Shown: positions 17,906 to 28,460, numbered from the stretch's first letter. The stretch: 48,392 nt of DNA from Gordonia hirsuta DSM 44140 = NBRC 16056 (GCF_000333015.1 NZ_BANT01000040.1:1-48392); one strand, 5' to 3'. The notes: a model not told the origin generated them from the letters alone. Made by a program: numbers and translations.

Positions 17906-18643
17906 ATGTCGGTTGTCCATCGCAAAGGCCAACGCGAACCGAAGGGTCCTGCCCCGACACAGAGCGATGTGAGTGTTGCCTTCGAGCGGCCGGCCTCGCT
18001 GCGGGCGGTCGCCCAGCCGGCCGAGCCGGACGCCGAGGTGGTCTTCAGCGGCCGCAACGTGGTGATCCCCGATCACTTCCGCGTGTATGTCGGTGACAAG
18101 CTGGCCCGGCTCGAGCGGTTCGACCCGTCGTTGACGCGCTTTGAGGTGGTGCTCTACCACGAGCCGAACCGGCGTCAGCAGAAGCAGGCCGAGGTGGTCG
18201 AGGTGACCGCGCGATGCGACGGACCCGTCGTGCGTGCCCAGGCCAGCGGTGAGAACTTCTACGCCGCCACCGAACTGGTGATGGACAAGCTGCAGAAGCG
18301 GCTGCGCCGGGCGCACAGCCGCAAGCGCATCCGCAAGGCCGGCCCGGGTGTGCCGGTCTCGCTGTCGGAAGCCACCGCGGCCGGTGCCCTGGTCGACGAT
18401 CCGGCGCCGGAGACCCCCGCCGAGGCCGAACAGCACTGGGACGACGGCGTCGAACCGTACGAGCCCGGCCAGGTGGTCCGCATCAAGGACCACGATGCCG
18501 CGCCGATGACCGTCGACGATGCGCTCTACGAGATGGAACTGGTGGGGCACGACTTCTTCCTGTTCCACGACAAGGAGAGTGACCGCCCGTCGGTGGTCTA
18601 CCGTCGTCACGCCTTCGACTACGGTCTGATCCGGCTCTCCTGA
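17906..18643 (+). CDS. hpf: Long-form ribosome hibernation promoting factor
   Basis: 245 residues. The N-terminal HPF/RaiA domain spans about 45-145 (VVFSGRNVVIPDHFRVYVGD, ARLERFDPSLTRFEVVLYHE, and basic KLQKRLRRAHSRKRIRK). After a linker, the C-terminal dimerisation domain reads VVRIKDHDAAPMTVDDALYE and ends FDYGLIRLS. Long-form HPF dimerises 70S ribosomes into inactive 100S particles in stress or stationary phase; mycobacterial forms are also reported on 70S. ATG 17906 has GGAGGAGG 6 nt upstream. It sits before secA as in mycobacteria, with its own 284-bp leader region that holds no gene I can support. Confidence 0.93.
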   Translation: MSVVHRKGQREPKGPAPTQSDVSVAFERPASLRAVAQPAEPDAEVVFSGRNVVIPDHFRVYVGDKLARLERFDPSLTRFEVVLYHEPNRRQQKQAEVVEVTARCDGPVVRAQASGENFYAATELVMDKLQKRLRRAHSRKRIRKAGPGVPVSLSEATAAGALVDDPAPETPAEAEQHWDDGVEPYEPGQVVRIKDHDAAPMTVDDALYEMELVGHDFFLFHDKESDRPSVVYRRHAFDYGLIRLS

Positions 18644-18712
18644 GCGTGCCCATCGGTCCGGCCCCAGCGGTTTTCCGGCAGGGCCGGGCCTGATCGGATC
18701 GGGGAGATACCG

Positions 18713-18718
18713 GTAGCA
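18713..18718 (+). promoter_or_regulatory. -10 box candidate for secA
   Basis: TAGCAT fits TANNNT and lies 75 nt before the secA GTG. Transcription would begin about where the perfect hairpin at 18722-18755 starts. Confidence 0.35.
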
Positions 18719-18721
18719 TGG

Positions 18722-18763
18722 AATCCGGTCTGCACTCTTGCGTGCAGACCGGATTTCTTATTC
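18722..18763 (+). terminator. Perfect 14-bp hairpin with T-rich tail between hpf and secA
   Basis: Arm AATCCGGTCTGCAC (18722-18735), loop TCTTGC, arm GTGCAGACCGGATT (18742-18755), then TCTTATTC. It could end hpf transcription or, if the -10 at 18713 is used, form the 5' end of the secA message. It lies 32 nt before the secA start. Confidence 0.65.
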
Positions 18764-18787
18764 ACGACCGATGGGGACTGTGGGACC

Positions 18788-21544
<2,757 letters not shown>

Positions 21545-21580
21545 CGGCTTCCGCTAGCCGGGCGGGTGACACCGGGCCGC

Positions 21581-21780
21581 TGTTCTTGTGAACCTGGTGC
21601 TGGTTCGGCGAACGCGGCACTGGTTTTGCGAACACGGCGTTCGTTTTGCGAACGCGGCACTGGTTTTGCGAATGCGGCGTTCGGCGACGTTCGCGGCCCT
21701 CGCGAAGGCCGCGAACGTGGCGAGCGCCGCGTCTGTGGGGCGAGCGCCGCGTATGGGTGCTGAACGCCGCGCCTCTGGCA
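21581..21780. repeat. 20-nt tandem repeats arranged around a central hairpin
   Basis: Left array in exact 20-nt register: 21601 TGGTTCGGCGAACGCGGCAC, 21621 TGGTTTTGCGAACACGGCGT, 21641 TCGTTTTGCGAACGCGGCAC, 21661 TGGTTTTGCGAATGCGGCGT, with a weaker unit at 21581. Right array: 21721 CGAGCGCCGCGTCTGTGGGG, 21741 CGAGCGCCGCGTATGGGTGC, 21761 TGAACGCCGCGCCTCTGGCA. The right units contain GA(A/G)CGCCGCG, the reverse complement of the CGCGG(C)GTTC-type core of the left units. So the arrays face each other across the hairpin. Confidence 0.8.
21687..21718 (+). terminator. Perfect 12-bp hairpin 3' of secA
   Basis: Arm ACGTTCGCGGCC (21687-21698), loop CTCGCGAA, arm GGCCGCGAACGT (21707-21718). No U-tract. 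It sits at the centre of the repeat structure, 143 bp after secA, and may be its terminator. Confidence 0.6.
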
Positions 21781-21910
21781 CGGCGACCGGGCCGCCGCGC
21801 CCAGACCGAAGCGTGCTTCTGCTGCACCGCGCGGAAGACCGGCTCACCAATGACCGGTTAGTGAAGAATGCGGAATTTTCCGTGGCAATTCCGGAGGACT
21901 CCGGCGCGTC

Positions 21911-22495
21911 ATGGAACCCAAACGCGTTCCGGTGCGTCCGATTCATATGAGGGGGACACTGCTCGAGGGTCAGACAGAAACGCAGTTGCGGCCAGCCGGA
22001 ACGACGGTGCCGGCCGCGCCGCCGCCGAGGTCCGCGCAGGCGCGCTCGCGACCGAAGGCCTCGGCCCCCGGTGGGGCGGGCGGGCTCACCGAGGAGACCC
22101 AGACCGGAGCGGCCGGACGCAGTCCGGATCTGGCCGCGGTCACCGAGGTCCGCACCTTCGCGGTTGCCATCCTGTCGCGAACCCTGGAGGTCCTCGACGG
22201 GCGCCGCCCGCGCAGCCAGCTGGCCGGCGCAGTCGCCGAGCAGGTGCTGGCGCAGGTGTCGGCGTTGCTCCGGCACGGTGCGCTCGGCACCGCCGGCGAC
22301 TGCGCCAAGCTGCACCGAGTCCATGTGCAGTTCCGGTCGCCCCAGCGCGCCGAGGTCTTCGGGACCATCCAATGCCGAGGTCGGGTGCGGGCACTGGCCG
22401 GCCGCCTGGAACGTTCGAAGCCCCGCGATCGGGCCGCCGGCGGCCCGTCCCGGCAGGCGAGTCGATGGGTGCTCACCGAGTTCACGATCCTGTGA
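21911..22495 (+). CDS. Rv3235-family protein (DUF6459-like)
   Basis: 194 residues. The first 70 are Pro/Ala/Arg-rich and probably disordered. The conserved part is about 80-194: TEVRTFAVAILSRTLEVLDG, RRPRSQLAGAVAEQVLAQV, then a strand-rich end (LHRVHVQFRSPQRAEVFGTI, RVRALAGRLE, WVLTEFTIL). This fits the Rv3235 family found between secA1 and the tgs3 region in mycobacteria; function unknown. ATG 21911 has GGAGG 13 nt upstream; ATG 21947 is an alternative without a ribosome binding site. The same family appears next to secA in relatives, which supports the assignment. Confidence 0.78.
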   Translation: MEPKRVPVRPIHMRGTLLEGQTETQLRPAGTTVPAAPPPRSAQARSRPKASAPGGAGGLTEETQTGAAGRSPDLAAVTEVRTFAVAILSRTLEVLDGRRPRSQLAGAVAEQVLAQVSALLRHGALGTAGDCAKLHRVHVQFRSPQRAEVFGTIQCRGRVRALAGRLERSKPRDRAAGGPSRQASRWVLTEFTIL

Positions 22496-22578
22496 GCCGG
22501 CCGATGGTCGGGACCCCCGGGCGGGACGCGCTCACCGGCGGTATCGTCGACCGTCCGGGGCACTATCATCGAGGGGAC

Positions 22579-24060
22579 ATGGTGAATCGACTGTCGCCGG
22601 ACGATGCGATGTACTACTTCCTGGACCGGTCTGGAACCACGACCCATCTGGGCGCTTTGCTGATCCTTGATCCGGCCGCCGCTCCGCGGGGGGCTGCCCT
22701 GGACTATGCGGCCCTGGTCGCGCTGGTGGAGAACCGGCTGCAACTGGTTCCGCGGTACCGGCAGGTCGTCACCGAGGTGACCCTCGGATTGGCGCGGCCA
22801 CTCTGGGTCGACGACCGCGACTTCGACATCACCTTCCACATCCGCCGCTCGGCGCTGCCCCAGCCCGGCGACGACGAGGCTCTCTCCGAGTTCATCGCCC
22901 GGGTGATGTCGCGGCCGCTGGACCGGCATCGCCCGCTCTGGGAGATGTATCTGATCGAGGGGCTGCCCGACGGACGCATCGCCATCCTGACCAAGACACA
23001 CCGCTGCCTGCTCGACGAGGAACAGCACCTGGAGATCAGCGAGGTCATCACCGACGAGACTCCCGAGGTCGGGCACTACGAGGAGGATCTGTGGATGCCG
23101 GGCCGCCCGCCCGGGTCGCGGGCGGTCACCATGGGGGCCCTCGCCGAGGCCGTCGCCCGGCCCGGGGAACTGGTCGAATCGGTGTTCAGCGGGACCGGCC
23201 CGATCGCCGACCTGCTGTCGCTGGCCGATCAGTCGGTCCGGTTCGTCGGCAACACGGTGCAGCAGCTGGTCAACGCCGCACCCGATAGCCCGCTGAACAC
23301 CACCGCCAGCGCCGCCCGGCTGTTCACGTTCGTCTGGGTGCCGCGCACCCAGGTGCAGGAGATCGCCGAACGGTTCGAATGCAGTTTCAACGATGTGGTG
23401 CTGGCCGTCGTCACCGGTGTCATGCGCCGCTGGACCCTGTCGGTCAAGGACTCGATGAGCCACGGGGAGACGGTGCGGGCGGTGCTGCCGCTGGGCGCCC
23501 GCGAACCGGTCGCCGATGAACGGGCCGGCGGCGGCTGGATCTGCGAGGGGCGCGCTGAATTCATCACCGACCTGCCGGTCGGCGAGGATTCACCGAGTGT
23601 GCGGTTGATGCAGGTCGCCGGTCTGGCCGAACGCTATTCACAGTCGCAGCGCCGGATGACCCCGGGGCTGCGGCCGCTGCTGCCCGAACTGGGGGTGGTG
23701 CCCTTCGCCGATGTCTCGACCCGGGTGTTCAACCGGATCTTCCAGCGTTCGTACAACGTGCCGATCCGCATCGCCGATCGCCGGATCGGCTGCCGGTACG
23801 TCAACGGCGTCCCGGTCAGGGACCTGTTTACGGTGCCCCCGCTGCTGGCCAGCCGGGCACTGGCGATCAGCGTCAACGAATACTGCGAGAAGGTCGAGTT
23901 CGCTTTCCTGGCCGACCGCAACGTCCTGGGCGATCTGCCGGCGATGGCCGGGTACGTGCTCGACTCGATCGACGAACTGGCGACCGGTGGATTCGAAGCG
24001 ATCACCGACACCGGCGCCGGTCCCCGCTCCGGCACCGCTGGTTCTCCTGAGGAGGAGTGA
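22579..24060 (+). CDS. Wax ester synthase/diacylglycerol acyltransferase-like protein with degenerate active site
   Basis: 493 residues. N-terminal half of the WS/DGAT fold (MVNRLSPDDAMYYFLDRSG, PRYRQVV, RPLDRHRPLWEMYLIEGLPD) and the DUF1298 C-terminal half (FNDVVLAVVTGVMRRW, AVLPLGAREP, SYNVPIRIADRRIGCRYVNG). WS/DGAT enzymes esterify acyl-CoA to alcohols or diacylglycerol through HHxxxDG. Here the equivalent, near residue 142 (ILTKTHRCLLDEEQH), reads HRCLLDE, lacking the second His and the Gly. It occupies the Rv3234c/Rv3233c (tgs3) position, but catalysis is doubtful. ATG 22579 follows GAGGGG and a TATCAT box (22564-22569). Confidence 0.85.
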   Translation: MVNRLSPDDAMYYFLDRSGTTTHLGALLILDPAAAPRGAALDYAALVALVENRLQLVPRYRQVVTEVTLGLARPLWVDDRDFDITFHIRRSALPQPGDDEALSEFIARVMSRPLDRHRPLWEMYLIEGLPDGRIAILTKTHRCLLDEEQHLEISEVITDETPEVGHYEEDLWMPGRPPGSRAVTMGALAEAVARPGELVESVFSGTGPIADLLSLADQSVRFVGNTVQQLVNAAPDSPLNTTASAARLFTFVWVPRTQVQEIAERFECSFNDVVLAVVTGVMRRWTLSVKDSMSHGETVRAVLPLGAREPVADERAGGGWICEGRAEFITDLPVGEDSPSVRLMQVAGLAERYSQSQRRMTPGLRPLLPELGVVPFADVSTRVFNRIFQRSYNVPIRIADRRIGCRYVNGVPVRDLFTVPPLLASRALAISVNEYCEKVEFAFLADRNVLGDLPAMAGYVLDSIDELATGGFEAITDTGAGPRSGTAGSPEEE

Positions 24061-24557
24061 TGAGAGTCTTTCTGCCGGCCACCTTGGCCGATGTGCAGCG
24101 ACTGCTGGCCGATGGTCAGTGGATGCCGTTGGGCGGCACCGGTTTTGCACTCACCCCCGCGCTGCGGGAGGCCTATGTGTCCGGCGACGACGAAGAGCTC
24201 GCCGAGATCGCCCTGCGCGATGCGGCGCGGGCGAGCCTGCGTCTGCTGTCGGCGCAAGAGGACGGCGAGCTGCCGGTGCGGCGCGTGGTGGTGGTCGCCG
24301 AGCGCGACGATGCGAGTCCGCGGCCGGATCTGGACGACGCCGTCGTGCGGATCTCCGGACCGGTGAGCACCGATCAGGTGGTCGCGGTACACGTGGACGA
24401 CGGCGCGGCCGAGCCCGCGGTGCGCGCGGCGGCCGAGTGCATCGATGTGGCAGATCTGGGCGACGAGGATGCCGAACTGACGCTGGGGGACGCGGAGGAC
24501 CACGATCTGGCGTGGTACGCGACCCAGGAGCTGCCGTTTCTGCTGGAGCTGCTCTGA
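24060..24557 (+). CDS. DUF6912 family protein (Rv3231c type)
   Basis: 165 residues, acidic, alpha/beta. Starts MRVFLPATLADVQRLLADGQ and ends WYATQELPFLLELL, the pattern of the Rv3231c family of unknown function. ATG 24060 overlaps the last base of the preceding TGA (TGATG) and has GGAGGAG 3-9 nt upstream, so it is coupled to the WS/DGAT-like gene. No catalytic motif, signal or membrane segment is visible. The neighbourhood (acyltransferase, ferredoxin reductase, desaturase) is the same as in mycobacteria, hinting at lipid metabolism, but nothing in the protein shows it. Confidence 0.8.
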   Translation: MRVFLPATLADVQRLLADGQWMPLGGTGFALTPALREAYVSGDDEELAEIALRDAARASLRLLSAQEDGELPVRRVVVVAERDDASPRPDLDDAVVRISGPVSTDQVVAVHVDDGAAEPAVRAAAECIDVADLGDEDAELTLGDAEDHDLAWYATQELPFLLELL

Positions 24558-24586
24558 CCGGCCTCCGCCCGGCTTGCCTATCTACC

Positions 24587-24615
24587 CTACGGTTCCGTAA
24601 GTTACGGAACCGTAG
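24587..24615. promoter_or_regulatory. Perfect 29-bp palindromic operator before the ferredoxin reductase
   Basis: Half-sites CTACGGTTCCGTAA (24587-24600) and TTACGGAACCGTAG (24602-24615) with a single central G. It directly abuts a -10 box TAGAAT (24617-24622), so a bound protein would cover the -35 and block initiation. The half-site type is that of TetR-family fatty-acid regulators such as MadR or DesT. Confidence 0.85.
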
Positions 24616-24616
24616 C

Positions 24617-24622
24617 TAGAAT
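24617..24622 (+). promoter_or_regulatory. -10 box of the ferredoxin reductase gene
   Basis: TAGAAT, 46 nt before the ATG; leader carries GGAGGAG as ribosome binding site. Confidence 0.6.
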
Positions 24623-24668
24623 CGACGGGGACGCCCGCTGCCCGGCGGACGCTCGTGGACGGAGGAGC

Positions 24669-25790
24669 ATGATGGGTTCATGGCGCGATCGGTTCGAGGC
24701 GCCCGCACGGGCGGCGTCGTCGACGGGTAAGGGTTCGCAGTGGCTGCGCGCAGCGGTCGCGAGGATCACCACCCCGCTGCTGCCCGACGACTACCTGCAT
24801 CTGGCCAATCCGCTGTGGTCGGCCCGCGAGCTGCGCGGCCGGATCGTCTCGGTGACCCCCGAGACCGCGGATTCGGCGACCATCGTCATCCGCCCGGGCT
24901 GGGGCTTCTCGTTCGACTACCACGCCGGTCAGTACATCGGCATCGGCATCGAGGTCGACGGGCGCTGGACCTGGCGATCGTACTCGCTGACCAGTGATCC
25001 GGAGACCTCGCGCGGGGACAGGACCATCGCGATCACCGTCAAGGCGCTGCCCGAGGGCTTCTTGTCCTCGCACCTGGTCAACGGTCTGGCGCCGGGCACC
25101 GTGGTGCGGCTGGCCGCCCCGGCCGGTGAGTTCGTGCTGCCCGATCCGCTGCCGGAGAAGGTGCTGTTCGCCACCGCCGGAAGCGGTATCACCCCGATCA
25201 TGTCGATGCTGCGCACCATGCGCCGGCGCGGACAGCGGTGCGACGTCGTCGTCGTCCATTCGGCGCCCACGCAGCAGGACGTGCTCTTCGCCGGGGAGCT
25301 GTCGGAGCTGGCGCGGGAGGGGCTGGCCACGGTGCGTCTTCGCCTCACGCGCAGCCAGGGCAAACTCGACCGGCAGGGGCTGACCGAGCTGTGCCCGGAC
25401 TGGACCGAGCGGGTGACCTGGGCGTGCGGGCCGGCCGGCTTCCTGGACATGATCAGCGCCGCCTACGACGATGCCGACCGGTCGCAGGCCTTGCACATCG
25501 AGCGGTTCGCGCTCGAACGCGGTGCGCACGGCGCCCAGGGCGGGGTCGTCACCTTCGGCACCCGCGACAAGTCGATCGAGGTGGACGGTGCCACCACCCT
25601 GCTGGAGGCCGGGGAGCAGGCCGGTGTCCAGATGCCCTACGGGTGCCGGATGGGAATCTGCCAGACCTGCGTGGTGATGCTCGACAAAGGTTGTGTGCGC
25701 GATCTGCGCACCGGTGTCGAGCATGTGGAGGGCGAGCGCATTCAGACCTGCGTCAGCGCCGCGGCCGGGGACTGCACGCTCGACGTGTGA
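24669..25790 (+). CDS. Ferredoxin/flavin reductase with C-terminal [2Fe-2S] domain, desaturase partner
   Basis: 373 residues. FAD-binding beta barrel with the RxYS motif (RSYSLTSDP, about 108), NAD(P)-binding domain ([17 protein letters not shown]), and a C-terminal plant-type ferredoxin domain whose cysteines follow CxxxxCxxC (CRMGICQTC) with a fourth in IQTCVSA. It is the Rv3230c type, which passes electrons from NADPH to the acyl-CoA desaturase DesA3. ATG 24669 (a second ATG follows immediately) is preceded by GGAGGAG. Its promoter carries a perfect palindromic operator, and a related operator lies before the next gene, so the pair should be co-regulated. Confidence 0.92.
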   Translation: MMGSWRDRFEAPARAASSTGKGSQWLRAAVARITTPLLPDDYLHLANPLWSARELRGRIVSVTPETADSATIVIRPGWGFSFDYHAGQYIGIGIEVDGRWTWRSYSLTSDPETSRGDRTIAITVKALPEGFLSSHLVNGLAPGTVVRLAAPAGEFVLPDPLPEKVLFATAGSGITPIMSMLRTMRRRGQRCDVVVVHSAPTQQDVLFAGELSELAREGLATVRLRLTRSQGKLDRQGLTELCPDWTERVTWACGPAGFLDMISAAYDDADRSQALHIERFALERGAHGAQGGVVTFGTRDKSIEVDGATTLLEAGEQAGVQMPYGCRMGICQTCVVMLDKGCVRDLRTGVEHVEGERIQTCVSAAAGDCTLDV

Positions 25791-25814
25791 TCCGGGTCGC
25801 CGCCGGGTGGACAA

Positions 25815-25860
25815 CCTACGCCGTCGTAACCTACGCTGACGTAAGTTACGGAAACGTAGG
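25815..25860. promoter_or_regulatory. Operator with three half-sites before the first desaturase
   Basis: Two direct half-sites CCTACGCCGTCGTAA (25815-25829) and CCTACGCTGACGTAA (25830-25844), a central G, then the inverted half-site TTACGGAAACGTAGG (25846-25860). The inner pair forms a 31-bp imperfect palindrome matching the one at 24587. It ends 13 nt before the GTG start, over or just before the ribosome binding site. Confidence 0.8.
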
Positions 25861-25873
25861 TGAAGGAGCGCCG

Positions 25874-27166
25874 GTGGCGATCAAAGACATTCCCGAGTAC
25901 GCACACCTCAGCGATGAGGACGTGGCGGCCATCGCCGTCGAACTCGATCAGATCCGGGCCGATATCGAGGCCGATCGTGGCGAACGGGACGCCCGCTATC
26001 TGCGCAATACGGTCCGTCTGCAGCGCGGACTGGAACTGGCCGGTCGCACCCTGATCTTCGGTTCGCAGAAGCGTTCGCTGTGGTGGGCCGGTGCCGGCAC
26101 GCTCGGCGTCGCCAAGATCATCGAGAACATGGAGCTCGGGCACAACGTGATGCACGGGCAGTGGGACTGGATGAACGATCCCGAGACGCATTCGACCTCG
26201 TGGGAGTGGGACAACGCCGGTCCGAGTGCGCACTGGAAGCACCAGCACAACTTTGTCCACCACAAGTACACCAATGTCCTGGGCATGGACGACGATGTGG
26301 GCTACGGTCTGCTGCGGGTGACCCGCGACCAGCGGTGGCGGCCGTTCTACCTGGGCAATCTGGTGTGGAACACGCTGCTGATGCTCGGCTTCGAGTACGG
26401 TGTGGCCGCCCAGCACCTGGAGCTGGGCCGCAAACGCAAGACCGAAGCCGAGCAGCTCGAGTTCCAGCAGGCCCTGCGCGATGTCGGCCGCAAGATCGGC
26501 CGGCAGGCCGCCAAGGACTACGTCGTCTATCCGGCGCTGGCCGGGGGCGCCACCCGTTCGGTCACCGGCTGGCGCAAGGCGCTGACCGCTAACGCGACCG
26601 CGAACGTGATCCGGAACATCTGGACCAATGCGGTGATCTTCTGCGGACACTTCCCCGACGGGGCCGAGAAGTTCACCAAGCGGGACATGCAGGACGAGAC
26701 GCAGGGCCAGTGGTACCTGCGGCAGATGCTCGGCAGCGCCAACTTCCGGTCCGGTCCGGTGCTGGCCTTCATGAGCGGCAACCTGAGCTACCAGATCGAG
26801 CACCACCTGTTCCCCGACCTGCCGAGCAACCGGCTGGCCGAGATCTCGGTCCGGGTGCAGGCGATCTGCGACGAATACGATCTGCCGTACACCACCGGCT
26901 CGTTCCCGCTGCAGTACGCCAAGTCCTGGCGCACCATCGCCAAACTGTCGCTGCCGGACAAGTATCTGACCGCGACCAGCCATGACGCACCCGAGACGGC
27001 TTCGGAACTGCGGTTCAAGGACGAGCCCACGCAGCAGCTGGTGGGCACCGTCGATCCGCGCACCGGCCGTCGCCGCGGACTCAAGTCCGCGCTGCGCCGA
27101 CTGCGGGACCGCCGCCGCGGTGTGGCGCCGTTGCCGGCGTCCTCGCGCGATCGTTCCGCGGCCTGA
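25874..27166 (+). CDS. desA3: Membrane acyl-CoA (stearoyl-type) desaturase, DesA3-like
   Basis: 430 residues. Membrane di-iron desaturase that introduces a double bond into acyl chains using electrons from the adjacent reductase. The three histidine boxes are present: GHNVMHGQWDW, HWKHQHNFVHHKYTN and YQIEHHLFPDLP. Hydrophobic segments lie around the boxes. The C-terminal tail is basic and ends with an RRLRDRRRG stretch. GTG 25874 is chosen because GAAGGAG (25862-25868) precedes it; longer in-frame starts lie inside the reductase. The operator at 25815-25860 suggests repression by a TetR-type protein. It matches Rv3229c by position. Confidence 0.92.
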   Translation: MAIKDIPEYAHLSDEDVAAIAVELDQIRADIEADRGERDARYLRNTVRLQRGLELAGRTLIFGSQKRSLWWAGAGTLGVAKIIENMELGHNVMHGQWDWMNDPETHSTSWEWDNAGPSAHWKHQHNFVHHKYTNVLGMDDDVGYGLLRVTRDQRWRPFYLGNLVWNTLLMLGFEYGVAAQHLELGRKRKTEAEQLEFQQALRDVGRKIGRQAAKDYVVYPALAGGATRSVTGWRKALTANATANVIRNIWTNAVIFCGHFPDGAEKFTKRDMQDETQGQWYLRQMLGSANFRSGPVLAFMSGNLSYQIEHHLFPDLPSNRLAEISVRVQAICDEYDLPYTTGSFPLQYAKSWRTIAKLSLPDKYLTATSHDAPETASELRFKDEPTQQLVGTVDPRTGRRRGLKSALRRLRDRRRGVAPLPASSRDRSAA

Positions 27167-27182
27167 AATCGTCTGGGGAGCG

Positions 27183-27197
27183 ATGCCCGGGCATAAT
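27183..27197 (+). promoter_or_regulatory. Palindrome and -10 box before the second desaturase
   Basis: ATGCCCGGGCAT (27183-27194) is a perfect 12-bp palindrome overlapping CATAAT (27192-27197), which lies 8 nt before the ATG. No Shine-Dalgarno is seen, so the second desaturase probably has its own leaderless transcript. Confidence 0.45.
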
Positions 27198-27205
27198 GGA
27201 CCGTA

Positions 27206-28447
27206 ATGGCGATTTCGGATATCAACGAGTACGCGCATCTCAGTGATGCGGACGTCGAGGCACTCGGTGTAGAGCTCGACGTGCTGCGCCGCCGGGTTGA
27301 GTCCGATCTGGGTATGCGTGATGTCCGCTACCTGCGTCGCACCATCGCTGCCCAGCGTGGATTGGAGGTCCTGGGGCGCCTGGCGCTGCTGGGCAGCAAC
27401 CGCCGATCGCTGTGGCTGGCCGGAACCGTCTGGTTGGCGTTGTCGAAGATCATCGAGAACATGGAGCTCGGGCACAATGTGATGCACGGGCAGTGGGACT
27501 GGATGAACGACCCCGAGATCCACTCGACCTCGTGGGAGTGGGACATGGTGTGCGCGTCCCCGCACTGGAAGCACTCGCACAACTACATCCACCACAAGTA
27601 CACCAACGTGATCGATATGGATCACGATGTCGGGTACAAGGTGCTGCGGGTGACCCGTGACCAGCCGTGGCGGGTGAAGAATCTGTTCCAGCCGCTGCAG
27701 AACCTGCTCCTGGCGGCCACCTTCGAGTGGGGCATCGCCCTGCACGATCTGGACCTGGCCGGGATCATCAAGGGCACCCGCCCGCGCGAGGAGGGCATTC
27801 CCGAGGTCAAACTGTTCCTCGCGAAGGCAGCCCGTCAACTGGGCAAAGACTATGTGCTGTTCCCGGCCGTCTCCGGGGTGGCCCAGCGTTCCCTGCGCGG
27901 TGCGACGACGACGCTGGCCGCCAACGCCACCGCGAATCTGACCCGCAACGTGTGGGCCTATGCGGTGATCTTCTGCGGGCATTTCCCCGACGGCGCCGAG
28001 AAGTTCACCGTGGAGACGCTCGAGGACGAGACGCAGGGCCAGTGGTACCTGCGGCAGATGCTGGGCACCGCCAACTTCGAGGCAGGTCCGGCGCTGGCGT
28101 TCATGAGCGGCAACCTCTGCTACCAGATCGAGCATCACCTCTACCCGGATCTGCCGAGCAACCGGCTCGCCGAGGTCTCCGAGAGCGTGCGCGAACTGTG
28201 CGACAAGTACGACCTGCCGTACAACACCGGCGGTTTCACCATGCAGTACCTGCGGACCCTGCGCACCATCAATAAGCTGGCGCTGCCGGATCGATTCCTG
28301 TCCGACGGCGTCGACGACGCACCCGAGACCACCTCGGAGCGGCGCTTCGACCGGCTCGGGGAGCGGGCGCCCGGCCTGCGCACCGCGCTGGTGCGGATGA
28401 AGGAACGCCGGCTGTCCCGGGCGCTGCGCGCCCGGCGCCTGCAGTAG
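27206..28447 (+). CDS. Second membrane acyl-CoA desaturase, tandem paralogue
   Basis: 413 residues, a clear tandem copy of the preceding desaturase: the same opening (INEYAHLSDADVEALGVELD) and the same three histidine boxes (GHNVMHGQWDW, HWKHSHNYIHHKYTN, YQIEHHLYPDLP). Between boxes the loop sequences and the C-terminal tail differ, so specificity may differ. ATG 27206 lacks a ribosome binding site but has a -10 box 8 nt upstream; the palindromic operator of the first copy is not repeated here. It converges on rsgA with a 13-bp gap. Mycobacterium tuberculosis has a single desA3 at this place as far as I recall, so this is a lineage duplication. Confidence 0.9.
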   Translation: MAISDINEYAHLSDADVEALGVELDVLRRRVESDLGMRDVRYLRRTIAAQRGLEVLGRLALLGSNRRSLWLAGTVWLALSKIIENMELGHNVMHGQWDWMNDPEIHSTSWEWDMVCASPHWKHSHNYIHHKYTNVIDMDHDVGYKVLRVTRDQPWRVKNLFQPLQNLLLAATFEWGIALHDLDLAGIIKGTRPREEGIPEVKLFLAKAARQLGKDYVLFPAVSGVAQRSLRGATTTLAANATANLTRNVWAYAVIFCGHFPDGAEKFTVETLEDETQGQWYLRQMLGTANFEAGPALAFMSGNLCYQIEHHLYPDLPSNRLAEVSESVRELCDKYDLPYNTGGFTMQYLRTLRTINKLALPDRFLSDGVDDAPETTSERRFDRLGERAPGLRTALVRMKERRLSRALRARRLQ

Positions 28448-28460
28448 GCCGCGGCCGGGG

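Larger units (their letters stand above)
21545..21910. other. Gene-free tract behind secA containing a repeat structure
   Basis: 366 bp with no supportable gene. The open frames here are by-products of the 20-nt repeat. Contents in order: five 20-nt units (21581-21680), a perfect hairpin (21687-21718), three related units in opposite sense (21721-21780), then 110 bp including an AT-richer patch (GTGAAGAATGCGGAATTTTC, from 21861) that may hold the promoter of the next gene. Confidence 0.7.

Noticed and set aside
21566-21950. Frames with repeated FANAALVLR-like peptides behind secA
   Set aside because: They are the translation of the 20-nt repeat; no ribosome binding site, and several frames are open at once.
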